64,000 nucleotides of DNA, taken from positions 32,036,690 through 32,100,689 of the forward strand of contig OZ026530.1 in assembly GCA_964019695.1 (NCBI GenBank), in the 5' to 3' direction. The number at the start of each line of letters is the position of its first letter. Position 1 is the stretch's first letter. The notes under the pieces are model-generated. The model searched no databases, had not been told where the DNA came from, and was given only the letters and a program-made list of their open reading frames with translations. Origin of the DNA: Loripinus fragilis (taxonomy: Eukaryota > Mollusca > Bivalvia > Lucinida > Lucinidae). Shown here one piece after another: positions 45,801-54,229 of this stretch. The position numbers and the translations under genes were made by a program.

Positions 45801-46809
45801 ACTGGCATGACTGAAAGAAAAACGTGAAAATGCTTATTTTATTTGTTTTGCACTCGCGTATATGTACACATGTAAATCTAGTAAATCGAGACTGTTTCGC
45901 CTAAGAACGAAGATTGGTTGTCCGACATTCTTGTTTTTCGAGTAACTGCAGTGTTACATGTATCATGTGTATGTTTACATTTACTTTACATAATTCGCAC
46001 GCGCGCAAAAAAAAAAAAACATACACAAACATCATTTTCACGCTTTCTTGTTTTTTGGCGCATACAAACCTTTCTTACAGGAAAAAATGAACTGACATTG
46101 AACAAGCTCTTTGCTACGAGTCCTGCGCCTAAACCACCACACTACAGCGAACGATATTATCCAGCTGCTACTCACATCAGACATTCCATTTCAAATAACC
46201 TAATTAGTTCGTATATTCGGCGAAAACTACCAATAACAGATCGGAGATAAAATTAGCATATGCCACGCCCTTTGAACTTCAGGGTCAAAAAAATACGACA
46301 ATACAAAGGGTTAAACACTTTTATCATATAGACCTTGACGCAACAAAGCCTTTCTTCGGGGTTTTCGGACAAAGCTAGACTCAAACCATAGATTAGCTAG
46401 AAATGTAGTATACAACTGGTTAGACAGTTCAGACTCGTCTGAGTCCGAGTAGATCACATGTCACAGCTCAAATGTTTTGATTGCTGGTACAAACAAAGTT
46501 CAAGGTTAAAAATGACACTGAATTATGCGGTATGTAATGTACGTGCGAGTATTTGCAATGGACCCCAACGATTGGCCACATTCTAGTATATCTTTTTTCT
46601 AATTTTCTATTTTAGCATCAAGTGCCAGAACCTCCCCAGTGAGCCCATCTGAGCAGACCTCGACAGTGAGCTCAATGACAGTCCAGTCGACAGACGCTTG
46701 TAGCATTGCCAAGAGCAATTGTTTAGTAGCCTGTGGTGCTGGTGGCTATCTTACAGATCCAACTGACTGTACAGTGTGCGTCTGTAAATCCAGCATACTT
46801 GGTCGTTAG
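36823..46809 (+). CDS. Secreted protein with three antistasin-like cysteine modules (233 aa, complete)
   Basis: Six exons: 36823-36862, 39886-39957, 40702-40848, 41786-41959, 45029-45103 and 46616-46809. All introns are phase 1 and the total is 702 nt. MDRIVAVICLCCFGFACA is a signal peptide. Exons 3, 4 and 6 each encode one module with the identical spacing C-x6-C-x3-C-x10-C-x2-C-x-C (for example CHLTCSAGYVKGPNGCDFCA and CHLQCRGGYTKGPGGCHFCM). Linkers are Ser/Thr/Pro-rich (TEPASKRPVQTAK, SARTSPVSPSEQT). The spacing and the GY....GCxxCxC tail match antistasin-type repeats, which act as serine-protease inhibitors in leeches and other invertebrates. Inhibitory function here is inferred. The P1 site is not recognisable, and the second cysteine group is shorter than in classical full antistasin domains. 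Uniform phase-1 introns explain module duplication by exon copying. ATTAAA at about 46904 could be the polyadenylation signal. Confidence 0.9.
37090..37710 (-). pseudogene. 5'-truncated LINE: RNase H tail and zinc-knuckle C-terminus of the polyprotein
   Basis: One minus-strand frame contains LAKEQIDRLAKEAAMEA (end of an RNase H-like domain) and STQYKWQQRWDIGESGRDF. After a single in-frame TGA near 37473-37475 it continues with KMFKQILQLRTGYSKLN, a FCECGEVENVQHFLLGCP knuckle (CxC...H....C) and a TAG stop at 37090. This layout is standard for I/Jockey-like LINE ends. No reverse transcriptase remains, so it is a dead 3' copy. It is antisense within intron 1 of the antistasin-like gene. An A-rich 3' tail is not obvious. 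Confidence 0.85.
38062..38391 (+). pseudogene. Tc1-like transposase N-terminal remnant
   Basis: A single frame from an ATG reads MPKRTHVEREKAIRMLQANV, then MIERLRK, LTTRRQDR and PGTHNPRISTQTVTHRL. These are the HTH and linker signatures of Tc1-like transposases (REERAIGML..., TTRRQDR, NPRISAQTVRNRL). The frame holds in register for 330 bp but is cut by stops at four places (three TGA, one TAA next to CGA-like contexts). This pattern fits C-to-T decay at CGA codons rather than frameshifts. The catalytic DDE part is missing; C and T runs follow. Confidence 0.85.
38925..39117. mobile_element. Palindromic MITE family H, copy 2
   Basis: TTTACAA ... AATCGATAGATCATTTGTG / CACAAGTGATCTAGCGATT with centre CCTATCCTGAGGATAGG. 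Relative orientation is opposite to 26095-26292. In intron 1 of the antistasin-like gene. Confidence 0.85.
39886..39957 (+). CDS. Antistasin-like gene exon 2
   Basis: 72 nt, acceptor TATTTTACAG, donor GTAATA. Encodes FACAADHRRLVFGDHQFPSN and PFG, the mature N-terminus. Confidence 0.85.
40107..40327. mobile_element. MITE family A, copy 5
   Basis: TTGAGCCACGACATGTGATT ... ATCACATGTCACGGCTTAA. The core is shortened (GATCAGACTGCGCGTATG, with the mirror half deleted). In intron 2 of the antistasin-like gene. Confidence 0.9.
40702..40848 (+). CDS. Antistasin-like gene exon 3 (module 1)
   Basis: 147 nt, acceptor GTTTTAACAG, donor GTATGA. Six cysteines from YMPCNPAQSVC to CDFCAC. In the other two frames the exon has stops. 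Confidence 0.92.
41025..41287. mobile_element. MITE family F, copy 2
   Basis: GCTCGGATCCAGAAAG ... CCCCCTCTGGATCCGCGCAT, with internal GGCCGATGATGGTCC also seen in copy 1 (GGCCGATGATGACCC). In intron 3 of the antistasin-like gene. Confidence 0.78.
41786..41959 (+). CDS. Antistasin-like gene exon 4 (module 2)
   Basis: 174 nt, acceptor TCTTTTACAG, donor GTAGGT. A Gly/Ser/Thr-rich lead (TTSGSVLSNQPGTVFGGTS) precedes the six-cysteine module beginning YHPCLPSQRTC. It is closest to module 1. Confidence 0.92.
42700..43700. repeat. ~140-bp tandem repeat (6 units) with AGGTCA sites
   Basis: GTGTGACCTTGACC begins units near 42910, 43053, 43198, 43339, 43478 and 43618. Each is followed by AAGGTCAAGGTCA (two with an extra AAGGTCA), TAATGTATTTTCTTGTAAA and a TTCAAANTTTGCAGGTGCAT stretch. 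The left edge is a GTCCGTCCGTCTGTCC tract, as in other such elements; the right edge is CGAGTATTTGCGATGG. In intron 4 of the antistasin-like gene. Confidence 0.9.
43835..44295. mobile_element. Foldback-type repeat with TTCGAATCGAACTATAG arms
   Basis: TTCGAATCGAACTATAGTTC is inverted twice: at 43874-43893 (GAACTATAG... forming a hairpin around CCTATTATAG) and again near 44255-44285 (CTATAGTAGG ... TTCGATTCGAAGTG). Probably a MITE with nested copies. Confidence 0.7.
44740..45006. mobile_element. MITE family E, copy 2, just upstream of exon 5
   Basis: GGGCCTGGAATTACAATGCC TCCTTAA and inverted CCCGGAATTACAATGCC TCCTTA form TIRs of about 27 bp. 267 bp. The element stops 23 bp before exon 5, so the exon's acceptor tract lies directly against it. 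Confidence 0.88.
45029..45103 (+). CDS. Antistasin-like gene exon 5 (linker)
   Basis: 75 nt, acceptor TTTTTCTACAG, donor GTAAAA. Encodes YTTRVGVFVNPTEPASKRPV and QTAK in the phase set by exon 4, and joins exon 6 in phase. It has no cysteine. A MITE ends 23 bp upstream of it. Confidence 0.78.
45529..46303. mobile_element. 775-bp element with ~105-bp TIRs
   Basis: TATTGTCGTATTTTTTTGAC and then CCTGAAGTTCAAAGG at the left are mirrored at the right. Arms stay about 85% alike through GCTAATTTTATCTC and GTTTTCGCC. The interior includes a tRNA-like segment (45684-45765). It lies in intron 5 of the antistasin-like gene. Confidence 0.88.
45684..45780 (+). mobile_element. tRNA-like (SINE head) segment inside the 775-bp element
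   Basis: GTCCGCTGTGGTGTAGTGGC (A box region) and GGCAAGTTCGAATCACGC (B box), followed by TTTTATTCTTTTTTC, a possible Pol III stop. The middle carries a small CTCCTAATATAG duplication. Unlikely to be a functional tRNA. Confidence 0.55.
46335..46475. mobile_element. Fragments of MITE families G and A
   Basis: CTTCGGGGTTTTCGGACAAAGCTAG is from family G. GACTCGTCTGAGTC ... ATCACATGTCACAGCTCAAA is a family A end. A short broken piece of each. Confidence 0.65.
46616..46809 (+). CDS. Antistasin-like gene exon 6 (module 3, stop)
   Basis: 194 nt, acceptor TTCTATTTTAG, stop TAG. A Ser/Thr-rich linker is followed by DACSIAKSNCLVAC and CTVCVCKSSILGR. Module 3 keeps the spacing but has an acidic TDPTD before the last three cysteines, nearer to classical antistasin repeats. 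Confidence 0.9.
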
Positions 46810-48160
46810 GAAGCGATTAAGTTTCCAGAATAGCCTAAGATAAATGTACATGTTTATTTGTAATTTCAATTTCAAAATCACCATTGTGTGTGCATGAGTC
46901 TTATTAAATTTTATTACACATAAGGTAGTTCACTTCTTTTGCTTGCAAAATTATCCTAAAATATTGAGAATAAAAAAATTTGGAATCATTTCACTCATTT
47001 GACTAATGTGAATACTTGTTTATTTTACAAAAAAAACTTAATTGTCTATTGTTCAACATGCAAAGATATTATTATATTGGGTAACTCATTTACATATTCA
47101 AATTGTGACCCAATCCACTTAGCTATTCCTAACCAGGCATTAAGACTAAATGTACCGACAATTAGTTTATATTGACAATCAGTTATATTGCGGAAATAAT
47201 AGTAAAAATTTGATTATCTTGTCTGGGTATAAATTTTGTTCCTTAATTCCAAAGTTATTAGCCAAAGTCTTATAGTTTCATTGTTGTTGAAAAGCTGACT
47301 TGATCTCTGTATGGCAGAAAGTACATGTCATGAAATGGTTACCCATCTATCGCAGATATTTAGTAGTTTGTTATGTTTATGTTTTGTACTTTTTCATTAG
47401 TTTTAAATATGATTTTCACGTCGACTCTTAAACGTCGATAGTTTAAACGGGAAAAATGTAAAGAAATATCTCTGTTGATGATTAAAAAAAATGTATCGCA
47501 CGATACCTCTTCCGTAGGGAAGAATTATTAATGCCGATATTTGTAGGATAAGATCAACTAAACTAATATCAGTCAACTAAACTAATATTTGTATGTTACG
47601 TTCAACTAAATTCTACTACTGTTTAAGATTGTTTGCACGAGGCATGTATGACACTAGCTATCAAAATATGCAGAATTTGGGCGCAGGGCATATTTTCGCG
47701 AGATTCCAACAATACTGTACCCTAGAAGCATCATTACAGATACTTTGGAATAGCATAGGTTTCTTAAGCCAAACGCTTTACTGAGCTCAGTTGACCGAAG
47801 ACATAATATAGTATAAACATCCCTCATTTTTTTTCTTTTCAATTTCTTTCTTAAAGTTCTCACGTTAATCATATCAAATATGCCTTCTTTCACTTCGTCG
47901 TATATATACTGAGCGAAACTTCCAAACCGCCACTCGACATTTTCTCATATATCTTAACATATATGATACATACATGGCTAAAATTTACACTCAATATGGA
48001 AAAATCAATTAAACAAAACCTGTCAAAGTTTCATTTTCATTAATTGAAAATAACATGCTAAATTGATAGACTGTATAAAGGCACCATCGCATTTTATTTT
48101 CACACAAACGCTAGAATTTGAACTCATCGCTTAAAACCGAGTATTCAATGGACCTAAAGT
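46810..48160. other. 3' flank of the antistasin-like gene, no further gene seen
   Basis: AT-rich sequence with a possible ATTAAA polyadenylation signal near 46904. I see no exon with splice borders and no repeat matched elsewhere in the window. Confidence 0.5.
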
Positions 48161-48169
48161 GAAAAACAC

Positions 48170-48500
48170 CAACTTTTTGGTGTTATAAATGGACATTATT
48201 GAACATTTTTCGAGTTCGCTTTTATTAACAAGCAATTTTTAGGAAATCCACAATGTTCCTATGGAAGCCCATATGACATAAAACAACACAAGAATGCTTT
48301 ATGGAGATGACATGTTTTTGTCCACAATATTACTGAAGCTCTCTGGTGCTGTAAATGGACATTATTGAACACTATCGTGTTTATTTTGTAATAAAGTAGC
48401 AATTTTCGTGCAATTCAGTGCTCCTATGGAGGCCCATATGGCCTAAAAGAACACAGAAATGTGTTTATGATGATGAAATGTTTTTGTCTTCAAAATTATT
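48170..48500. repeat. Tandem duplication of a ~170-bp segment
   Basis: GTAAATGGACATTATTGAAC (and TATAAATGGACATTATTGAA) starts two copies that both include TCCTATGGA(A/G)GCCCATATG and CATGTTTTTGTC-like blocks. Confidence 0.85.
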
Positions 48501-49558
48501 GAAACATTCGTCACCCATTAACCGTTTACTGCACATCAATCTCGACACTTCCGACGTTCCAATGCAGCATATGTGCATCACCGCACCAATGTATGGTGGA
48601 CTATACAGGACATTTTATGACATACGTTAAACTCAGTTTTTGTCGATTTTTCTCGTCATACGAGTGCAAAAATGAAAAATAACCGACATGTTGTGGTGTA
48701 AACTTTCGGCTCTATCAAAACATGTCAAACTTTATGATAAATTATGAATCAGTCTCGCCGAGGACCCATTTTTGATTGAACCCACAGCCCGACCCCTCTT
48801 CTTTATACTCATACGACCCAAACGTTGGCATTTTTGTGATAAAATAAAGTTGTCCGATAGTTGTCGATGAAAATACGAGTATACACATGGCGATAAACAT
48901 TTAGCATTTGTGTGCCACGTGCAAAACAGGTATAAGTACTCTATCGTTACGCACAAATGAACATCCCTATTGAATCAAACTGCGTTATGTTCAATCGACG
49001 CATACATGTGTCCAAATATACTGTAGCACATTTCATTTCAAACAGTTTAATAATAAACGAGTTATATTGAAAAAATGTGCTTTGTTAACTGGCGGTTTAG
49101 AAGTTTCGTTCAGTATATGTTTTAAAAGATATTTCTTGTTTGATATACGCTCATGCCTAACCAGATTAGAAATAGTTTTTATTAAAGTATCCCATTGCTC
49201 GAAATACTCACTAATTCGAATTATATGTCTGACACTATGAATACAGGGATTATGGCACACATGTACTTATGAAATATTCCAACATAATGTTTTGTGTGCA
49301 TAAAAGAAACATCTCCCTGAAACTTTTTTTACGCATTCAAAACATATGCTTGATAGGGAAAAAACCTTTTGGAGGTTATACTTAAATGTCTACCTCCTTA
49401 TATTTCTAACTACTGATAACTCGACGCCACTGTACATGTACATGTAAGTTTATTACTTTAACCTTAATTAGCTACATGTAGGCTTCGCTGTAAGCCTGAT
49501 AGGTTTTATAATATGTGTTATGGTTTCCTCTTCCCTGGAGCACTTGACGAGCCTAAAT
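48500..49558. other. No gene recognised
   Basis: AT-rich with several ACATGTACATGTA-like short palindromes (49433-49447). No exon or large inverted repeat found. Confidence 0.45.
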
Positions 49559-49798
49559 GAGCCTAATCGCGAGAAAACCTGTCTTCGGGGGTTCCGACAA
49601 AGCTAGTTTCAAACCGATCTCCTCAGCTACAGAGACTACCTAGAAAAGTGAAATTTAATCTGCAGCAAGTTAACATATGATACTTACTAAAAAGCGAATA
49701 ACAAAGGCGCTGATCAGACTGCGCGGATGCGCAGGCTGGTCTGCGCCTGTGTTAGTCGCAAACCACCGAAGACAGGTTTTCTCGCGTCGTGGCCCAAA
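49559..49798. mobile_element. MITE family G (GAGAAAACCTGTCTTCGG ends), complete copy
   Basis: GAGCCTAATCGCGAGAAAAC CTGTCTTCGG at the left and the inverse (CCGAAGACAGGTTTTCTCGC GTCGTGGCCC) at the right. The core is GCGCTGATCAGACTGCGCGG ... GCAGGCTGGTCTGCGC. Partial copies are at 14256-14350 and 61351-61540. Confidence 0.9.
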
Positions 49799-51079
49799 TT
49801 ATACATTACATGTTTCTGTTATCTAAGCATGCTCTCATTTTATTTCACTTGTTATGTGCTTCGTGTTAAGGTGGGCTCAGAAGAAGTTCTGACAATTTCA
49901 GATACATGAAGGACAAAATCTGGTAACTCGCATTTCTTGCCGAAGTCGAAGTATATTTAAGGCAATCTAGGGAGATTTTGAGTGAGTTTCACTTTTTTTC
50001 ACATGTAAATTGTCTCTTGGGCAAACACTGGTTCGCGACAGGTAGACATGCATTTTGACTTGAGGGTGTCTCTCTGCCTAAGCAAGTTTTGTTTTCAACA
50101 AAGGGCACTGCTGGTGTTTGACAGACAGACAGAAAGACATATAGACAGGAAGGCTGGTAGGAAGATACTTTTGCTCGAGCTCATAGCCCATGGAACACTG
50201 CTCAGGCAATATAAGCATCTAAGATAATCCCGACCGTTTAGGAGCGATCCGGGTTGCCCACAATCACTGCCTACTGTTTTGCATTGACCGATTGGGGGAG
50301 GTATAGCTAATCAAAGGCATCAGCATGATTTCAAATGATTTCTTCAAATAAGTTGATTACGCGAAATTAAGGTAGTACCGGACTCACCGGCATATGTCCA
50401 AAAAGTTACCATATTTTCATATTTTAAAAAAATAGCTCAAAACTCATCTATTTTCACAAAAATAACAGGACCTTACCGTGCTTTTTAAAAAGTTATTAAA
50501 CTTTAAATATCGTAAAATATGAGTTTTCCAAAATATCAATTTCTCATATTTTAAAAAAATTGAAAGTGAGAAATGCCATATTTTTCCTGGGAATACGCTA
50601 TTGGCTAATAAAAGAACACAAAACAGCGAAAAAAGGCACGTAGCTTATTTTTTAAGCTAAAATCGATTTTGTAAAAAAACATTAAGGCAGAAAAAATCGT
50701 TTAAATCTTGAATAAAAAATGTCACATAATGTAACTTCAGAAACAAAAAACTTATTATTTTGAAGGAAATTTTGCATAGAAACTTATAATTAATTAAAAA
50801 GCATATGTCACCGTGCTCGTTTTTCTTTTTTGTGCTATTTTCTTTTTTTTACCTCTGAAATAGAAAGAGGCATGGAGTGCCATACCTGCTTCATTGTTTA
50901 ATTTAGGTCCGTGTGCGTAGACAGTGTATTGTTTGAGTTGATGTTGTTTAATTTAGGTCCGTGTGCGAAAAGCCTATTATTTGTCTACTCCTCATTTGGC
51001 ACGTTGTAGGACCCCTTAAGACCTTTATAAGTGTGTTCTTGCGCGCGCGCTTGTGTGTGTGTCAAAATGAGGGTAAGTG

Positions 51080-51081
<2 letters not shown>

Positions 51082-51130
<49 letters not shown>
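51082..51130. repeat. (GA)n microsatellite
   Basis: About 24 uninterrupted GA dinucleotides. Confidence 0.98.
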
Positions 51131-51133
<3 letters not shown>

Positions 51134-51814
51134 GCAATTCACGTGCTGTTGATTCATAGCATTTTTGTTGTTGCTTTTATTCTTTTCTTTTTTTTTCTTT
51201 ACTCTATGTACAGTATACGTATTCTGCATTCGTCACAAAATTGACATCATCAGCAGTAGCGCGAATAGAGGTGCCGTCAGGATGACGCAAGTCTTTGATC
51301 TGGAAATATAATCTATTTCGAAAACGTTGTTGCAAGTTTTCAAGCGAGAAAATGACCTTACATTGATCTTTATTATGCAATAATGGTTTTCTGATACACT
51401 TATATCTGCTAGACCCCTCAGGGGTAGTCATAACCCTCGCCTTTCTGGTTTGGATTTCAACTCCACCCTGGTGTTCTAGCAGGTGGTATTGCATATTAAA
51501 TCACGTTTGATCCCAATATTGAAGTTATTAAACGAACTGTAAAAAGAGATGAAATGCGAGGCTTGCAAAGAATTTTGTCATTTATTCGTGACAAGCTTAA
51601 TTTAATAATACAGGAGCACGACTGTTAGGTTCTATTTATTGTATGACCCTAAAACTACTTTTAAATCGCGTTTAGAAATTGCGTGGAACTATGCTTTGAT
51701 GTTGCCATATAATTATATGAGAAACCATTATGGACGTCATTACATAGCGTTACCAAAAATTGTAAACCACTAGTGGTACATGTCGTTATGTCAATCCCAT
51801 GATAAACACAAACG

Positions 51815-51915
51815 AGCAAACAAATAAGTAAACAAACAAACAAGCAATAGGGCTCAAACCAGGGACTACTTGGTCTCAAGATGAACTTTCTACCAGTGCG
51901 GCAATGGGTAAAGAA
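51815..51915 (-). mobile_element. SINE 3' fragment (minus strand)
   Basis: On the minus strand, a weak B box (CCTGGTTTGAGCCC) precedes TTGCTTGTTTGTTTGTTTAC, the SINE-type tail in reverse. The head is degraded. Confidence 0.45.
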
Positions 51916-52202
51916 GGGATGATACACGAGTTTAGTTCTTTTCATAAATGCAATTAGTTAATGCTAAGACAAGCATGCATATATGAACGGCCATATTAGA
52001 TTATTCACAGCTCGCATACATATACAAAATAAGCCTCAGTCAAAAACAATCCCTACTGGCCAGCTAAAAATAGCGCAAAGGCACGCCCGAGCATTCGCGA
52101 GCGCTCTCACAGTGTCCAATATGTTGCTCTTGGGTTTCACCCAAGCTAAAAAAAGGGAGCCCTCCGACCTACGACGTCGTATTTACAAAGATAATGGACT
52201 TG

Positions 52203-52385
52203 AGAAGCACAGTGGCTCAGTTCGTAGAGTGTTAAACTAGGGATCGAAGGATACTAATTTGTGAATCGCCAGAGTCATAGTGTTTTGTCATGGGGCAAGA
52301 CACTTTATCAGCGAATAGTACATACATTGAATACGCATCAATATTAACTTTTCTGATCAGAATTGCCTGACCAGGTATTAATAGA
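52203..52385 (+). mobile_element. Decayed SINE family 1 copy
   Basis: CACAGTGGCTCAGTTCGTAG AGTG, then GGGGCAAGACACTTTATCAGC and GCCTGACCAGG match the body of 3150-3362 with many changes. The B box is lost. Confidence 0.65.
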
Positions 52386-52924
52386 CTTTTCGCTTACTGT
52401 AAAGGTGGTAACTTTAATGTTCATATCTGAGCGTTGTTCATCTGCTAAACAAGAGAAATCAGGTTCTATTTATAATTTGGTAAAGAAGTAGTAAGTTGCT
52501 TGAGCCGCGCAAACGTGCGTGCATTCATGAAAATCCTAATCGTATACACAATGCACTCACATTTATTAACCCTTAAAGCGCATAATCACAAAATGTATGT
52601 TTTTGTCGTCCACTAAAATATGCGAAGCCTTAAAGACAAACAGTGCGGACCCAGATCAGACTGCTCCTGTAGTAGCAGTCTGATCTGGGTCCACAATGTT
52701 TGCCTCTATGCTTATGTTAAATAGACATTTTCAGATGCAGTTATTTTGCTGGCGTTTTAAGGACTAAATAATGTGTTTTGCGTCTATACTGAGATAATGG
52801 CGCAAGATGATACAGTTACTATTGAATAAAACCACGCCTCATTTTCAGCTTTTACCTATGCATAAGGTTGACCAGTCCTAATTGCGCATTTATGAGGCGC
52901 CGCCTTTACAGTAAGCAAAAAGTC
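52384..52924. mobile_element. Composite MITE family C, copy 2, with nested family B
   Basis: GACTTTTCGCTTACTGTAAAG ends are mirrored at the right (CTTTACAGTAAGCAAAAAGTC), giving TIRs of about 25 bp; the total is 541 bp. The nested family B element (52570-52763, TTAACCCTTAAAGCGC ... GGCGTTTTAAGGAC) is at the same position as in copy 1. Its core CCCAGATCAGACTGCTCC / GTAGCAGTCTGATCTGGG is nearly perfect. Confidence 0.9.
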
Positions 52925-53483
52925 AAAGAATATAACTCCGAACGCATTGAGGGGTGAAACTGGACCAGACGGTCAAAATATATTTGGTCATACAGATGTG
53001 TTGATAAATGATATTTTTTTTGTGAACGCCAATACTTGTACGTTTTAAGACAATAGATAAAGATAACTCTTACTTTTTTAAAATCTCTCGGTTATCTTTT
53101 GACATGGGTCCAGTACCACCTTAAACTGATTTCTATGATTACATGTAGCTTTACCCTCATTTCGGGACGTTTTGACTTGGGGACTTCTCTCTAGGTGACC
53201 AAATAATGGTGTAACTTTGCAATACAAATCAAGTAGAAATCGAAGGTACAATTTTGGTGAATGTTACGGATACAGTCGGTCCATTTGATGTCGTTGGGAA
53301 CTGATAGATCACATGATTACAACAAGCCACAAATGGTGTTCAGTCTACGCGCTAGTAATAATTTACTAAGTGCAAATGCATGCTGGTGCATTAAGCAAGA
53401 TATTGGGAGTTCTGTACGGGCAAACATACACACGCATGAACCCGTGCATTATCCCTATAGAAACGCATATATATTTAAGAAAT

Positions 53484-53635
53484 AAATTCGATTTTTTGGA
53501 AGGTCCATTGAATCGTGAATACTTCGGGTCTCTTGTAAAGTAAGGGGCCGAAGGACTTCACGTTAACTTTGAAAGAGACCCGAAGTATTCATGATTCCAT
53601 GAACCTTCCAAACATTGAATTTATTGCTTATATTA
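53484..53635. repeat. 150-bp palindrome
   Basis: AATAAATTCGATTTTTTGGA ... AATACTTCGGGTCTCTT is mirrored by AAGAGACCCGAAGTATTCAT ... TCCAAACATTGAATTTATT. Arms of about 62 bp around a GGGGCCGAAGGAC loop. Confidence 0.88.
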
Positions 53636-54042
53636 ACATTTTATAGTAAATAACTAATATATGGAAATTATTTATAATTTAGAAGAGATAAAAAAAATTG
53701 TAGTTAGTATCTAATCGTATTAACGGTTTAGCTGGGGTGCAAAACGGAAAAAAAGCGGAACAGCCAGAGTGAACACGGACAGCCAATGGAGCAAACAAGA
53801 AGCAATGGAGCAAACTCAGTTCGAAGCAAATTGCACGGACAAGTGAGCTAGGCAACTGTCAATCAAGTTTTGTGTCGCTCATGAGGCTATGAACGTTTGC
53901 AAAATTCTAAAGGTTCATTAAAGGGTTGCTTTGAAAATGTAAATATTAGACAATAAATTACGCATATTGCATATGCGACCAACATAGGTTCAGACGAGCA
54001 TGTGCATCCTTGAAGGAACCAAACCTGGTGACTTTCGCAAAG

Positions 54043-54103
54043 TAAGTAAGGGTGCAAAGATCAGATATCGATACAATCAAGTACTACACCTGACCAAACT
54101 ATG
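54043..54103 (-). repeat. Dispersed GATCTTTGCAC motif, copy 4
   Basis: The reverse strand reads AGGTGTAGTACTTGATTGTA, TCGATATCTGATCTTTGCAC, CCTTACTTACTTT. Closest to copies 1 and 3. Confidence 0.6.
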
Positions 54104-54229
54104 AAATTTGAGCCGGGATATTCAGACCAGAAGTCCCATAGAATGGCTGAAGATGCAATTTTATAGAATCAATTTTGCCACAAGCGTCTCACCCGAATTC
54201 TACTGGACGTGCCCACAACTAGTAGGCCT

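Larger units (their letters stand above)
50370..53125. mobile_element. Possible 2.7-kb composite element, ends TTAAGGTAGTACCGGAC
   Basis: TTAAGGTAGTACCGGACTCA at the left resembles the inverse of the right edge (GGGTCCAGTACCACCTTAA), plus nearby GGCATATGTCCAAAA / TTTTGACATG. Arms are short and imperfect. The interior holds AT-rich sequence, a (GA)n tract, SINE pieces and the second family C element, so this may be an old element filled by later insertions. Confidence 0.5.

Noticed and set aside
45918..46250. Possible extra exon of the antistasin-like gene (acceptor TTTCTTACAG at 46080, phase compatible)
   Set aside because: It lies in the 775-bp TIR element, its stop is in the TIR, and exon 5 already joins exon 6 in phase. 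It could at most be a transposon-supplied alternative end.
51204..51494. 96-residue minus-strand frame with plausible composition
   Set aside because: Candidate donor (51362) and acceptor (51301) do not agree in phase, and no upstream exon or start context is found. It remains unexplained but unsupported.
50370..53125. Confident single transposon
   Set aside because: End similarity is short and imperfect, so it is reported only as possible, at low confidence.
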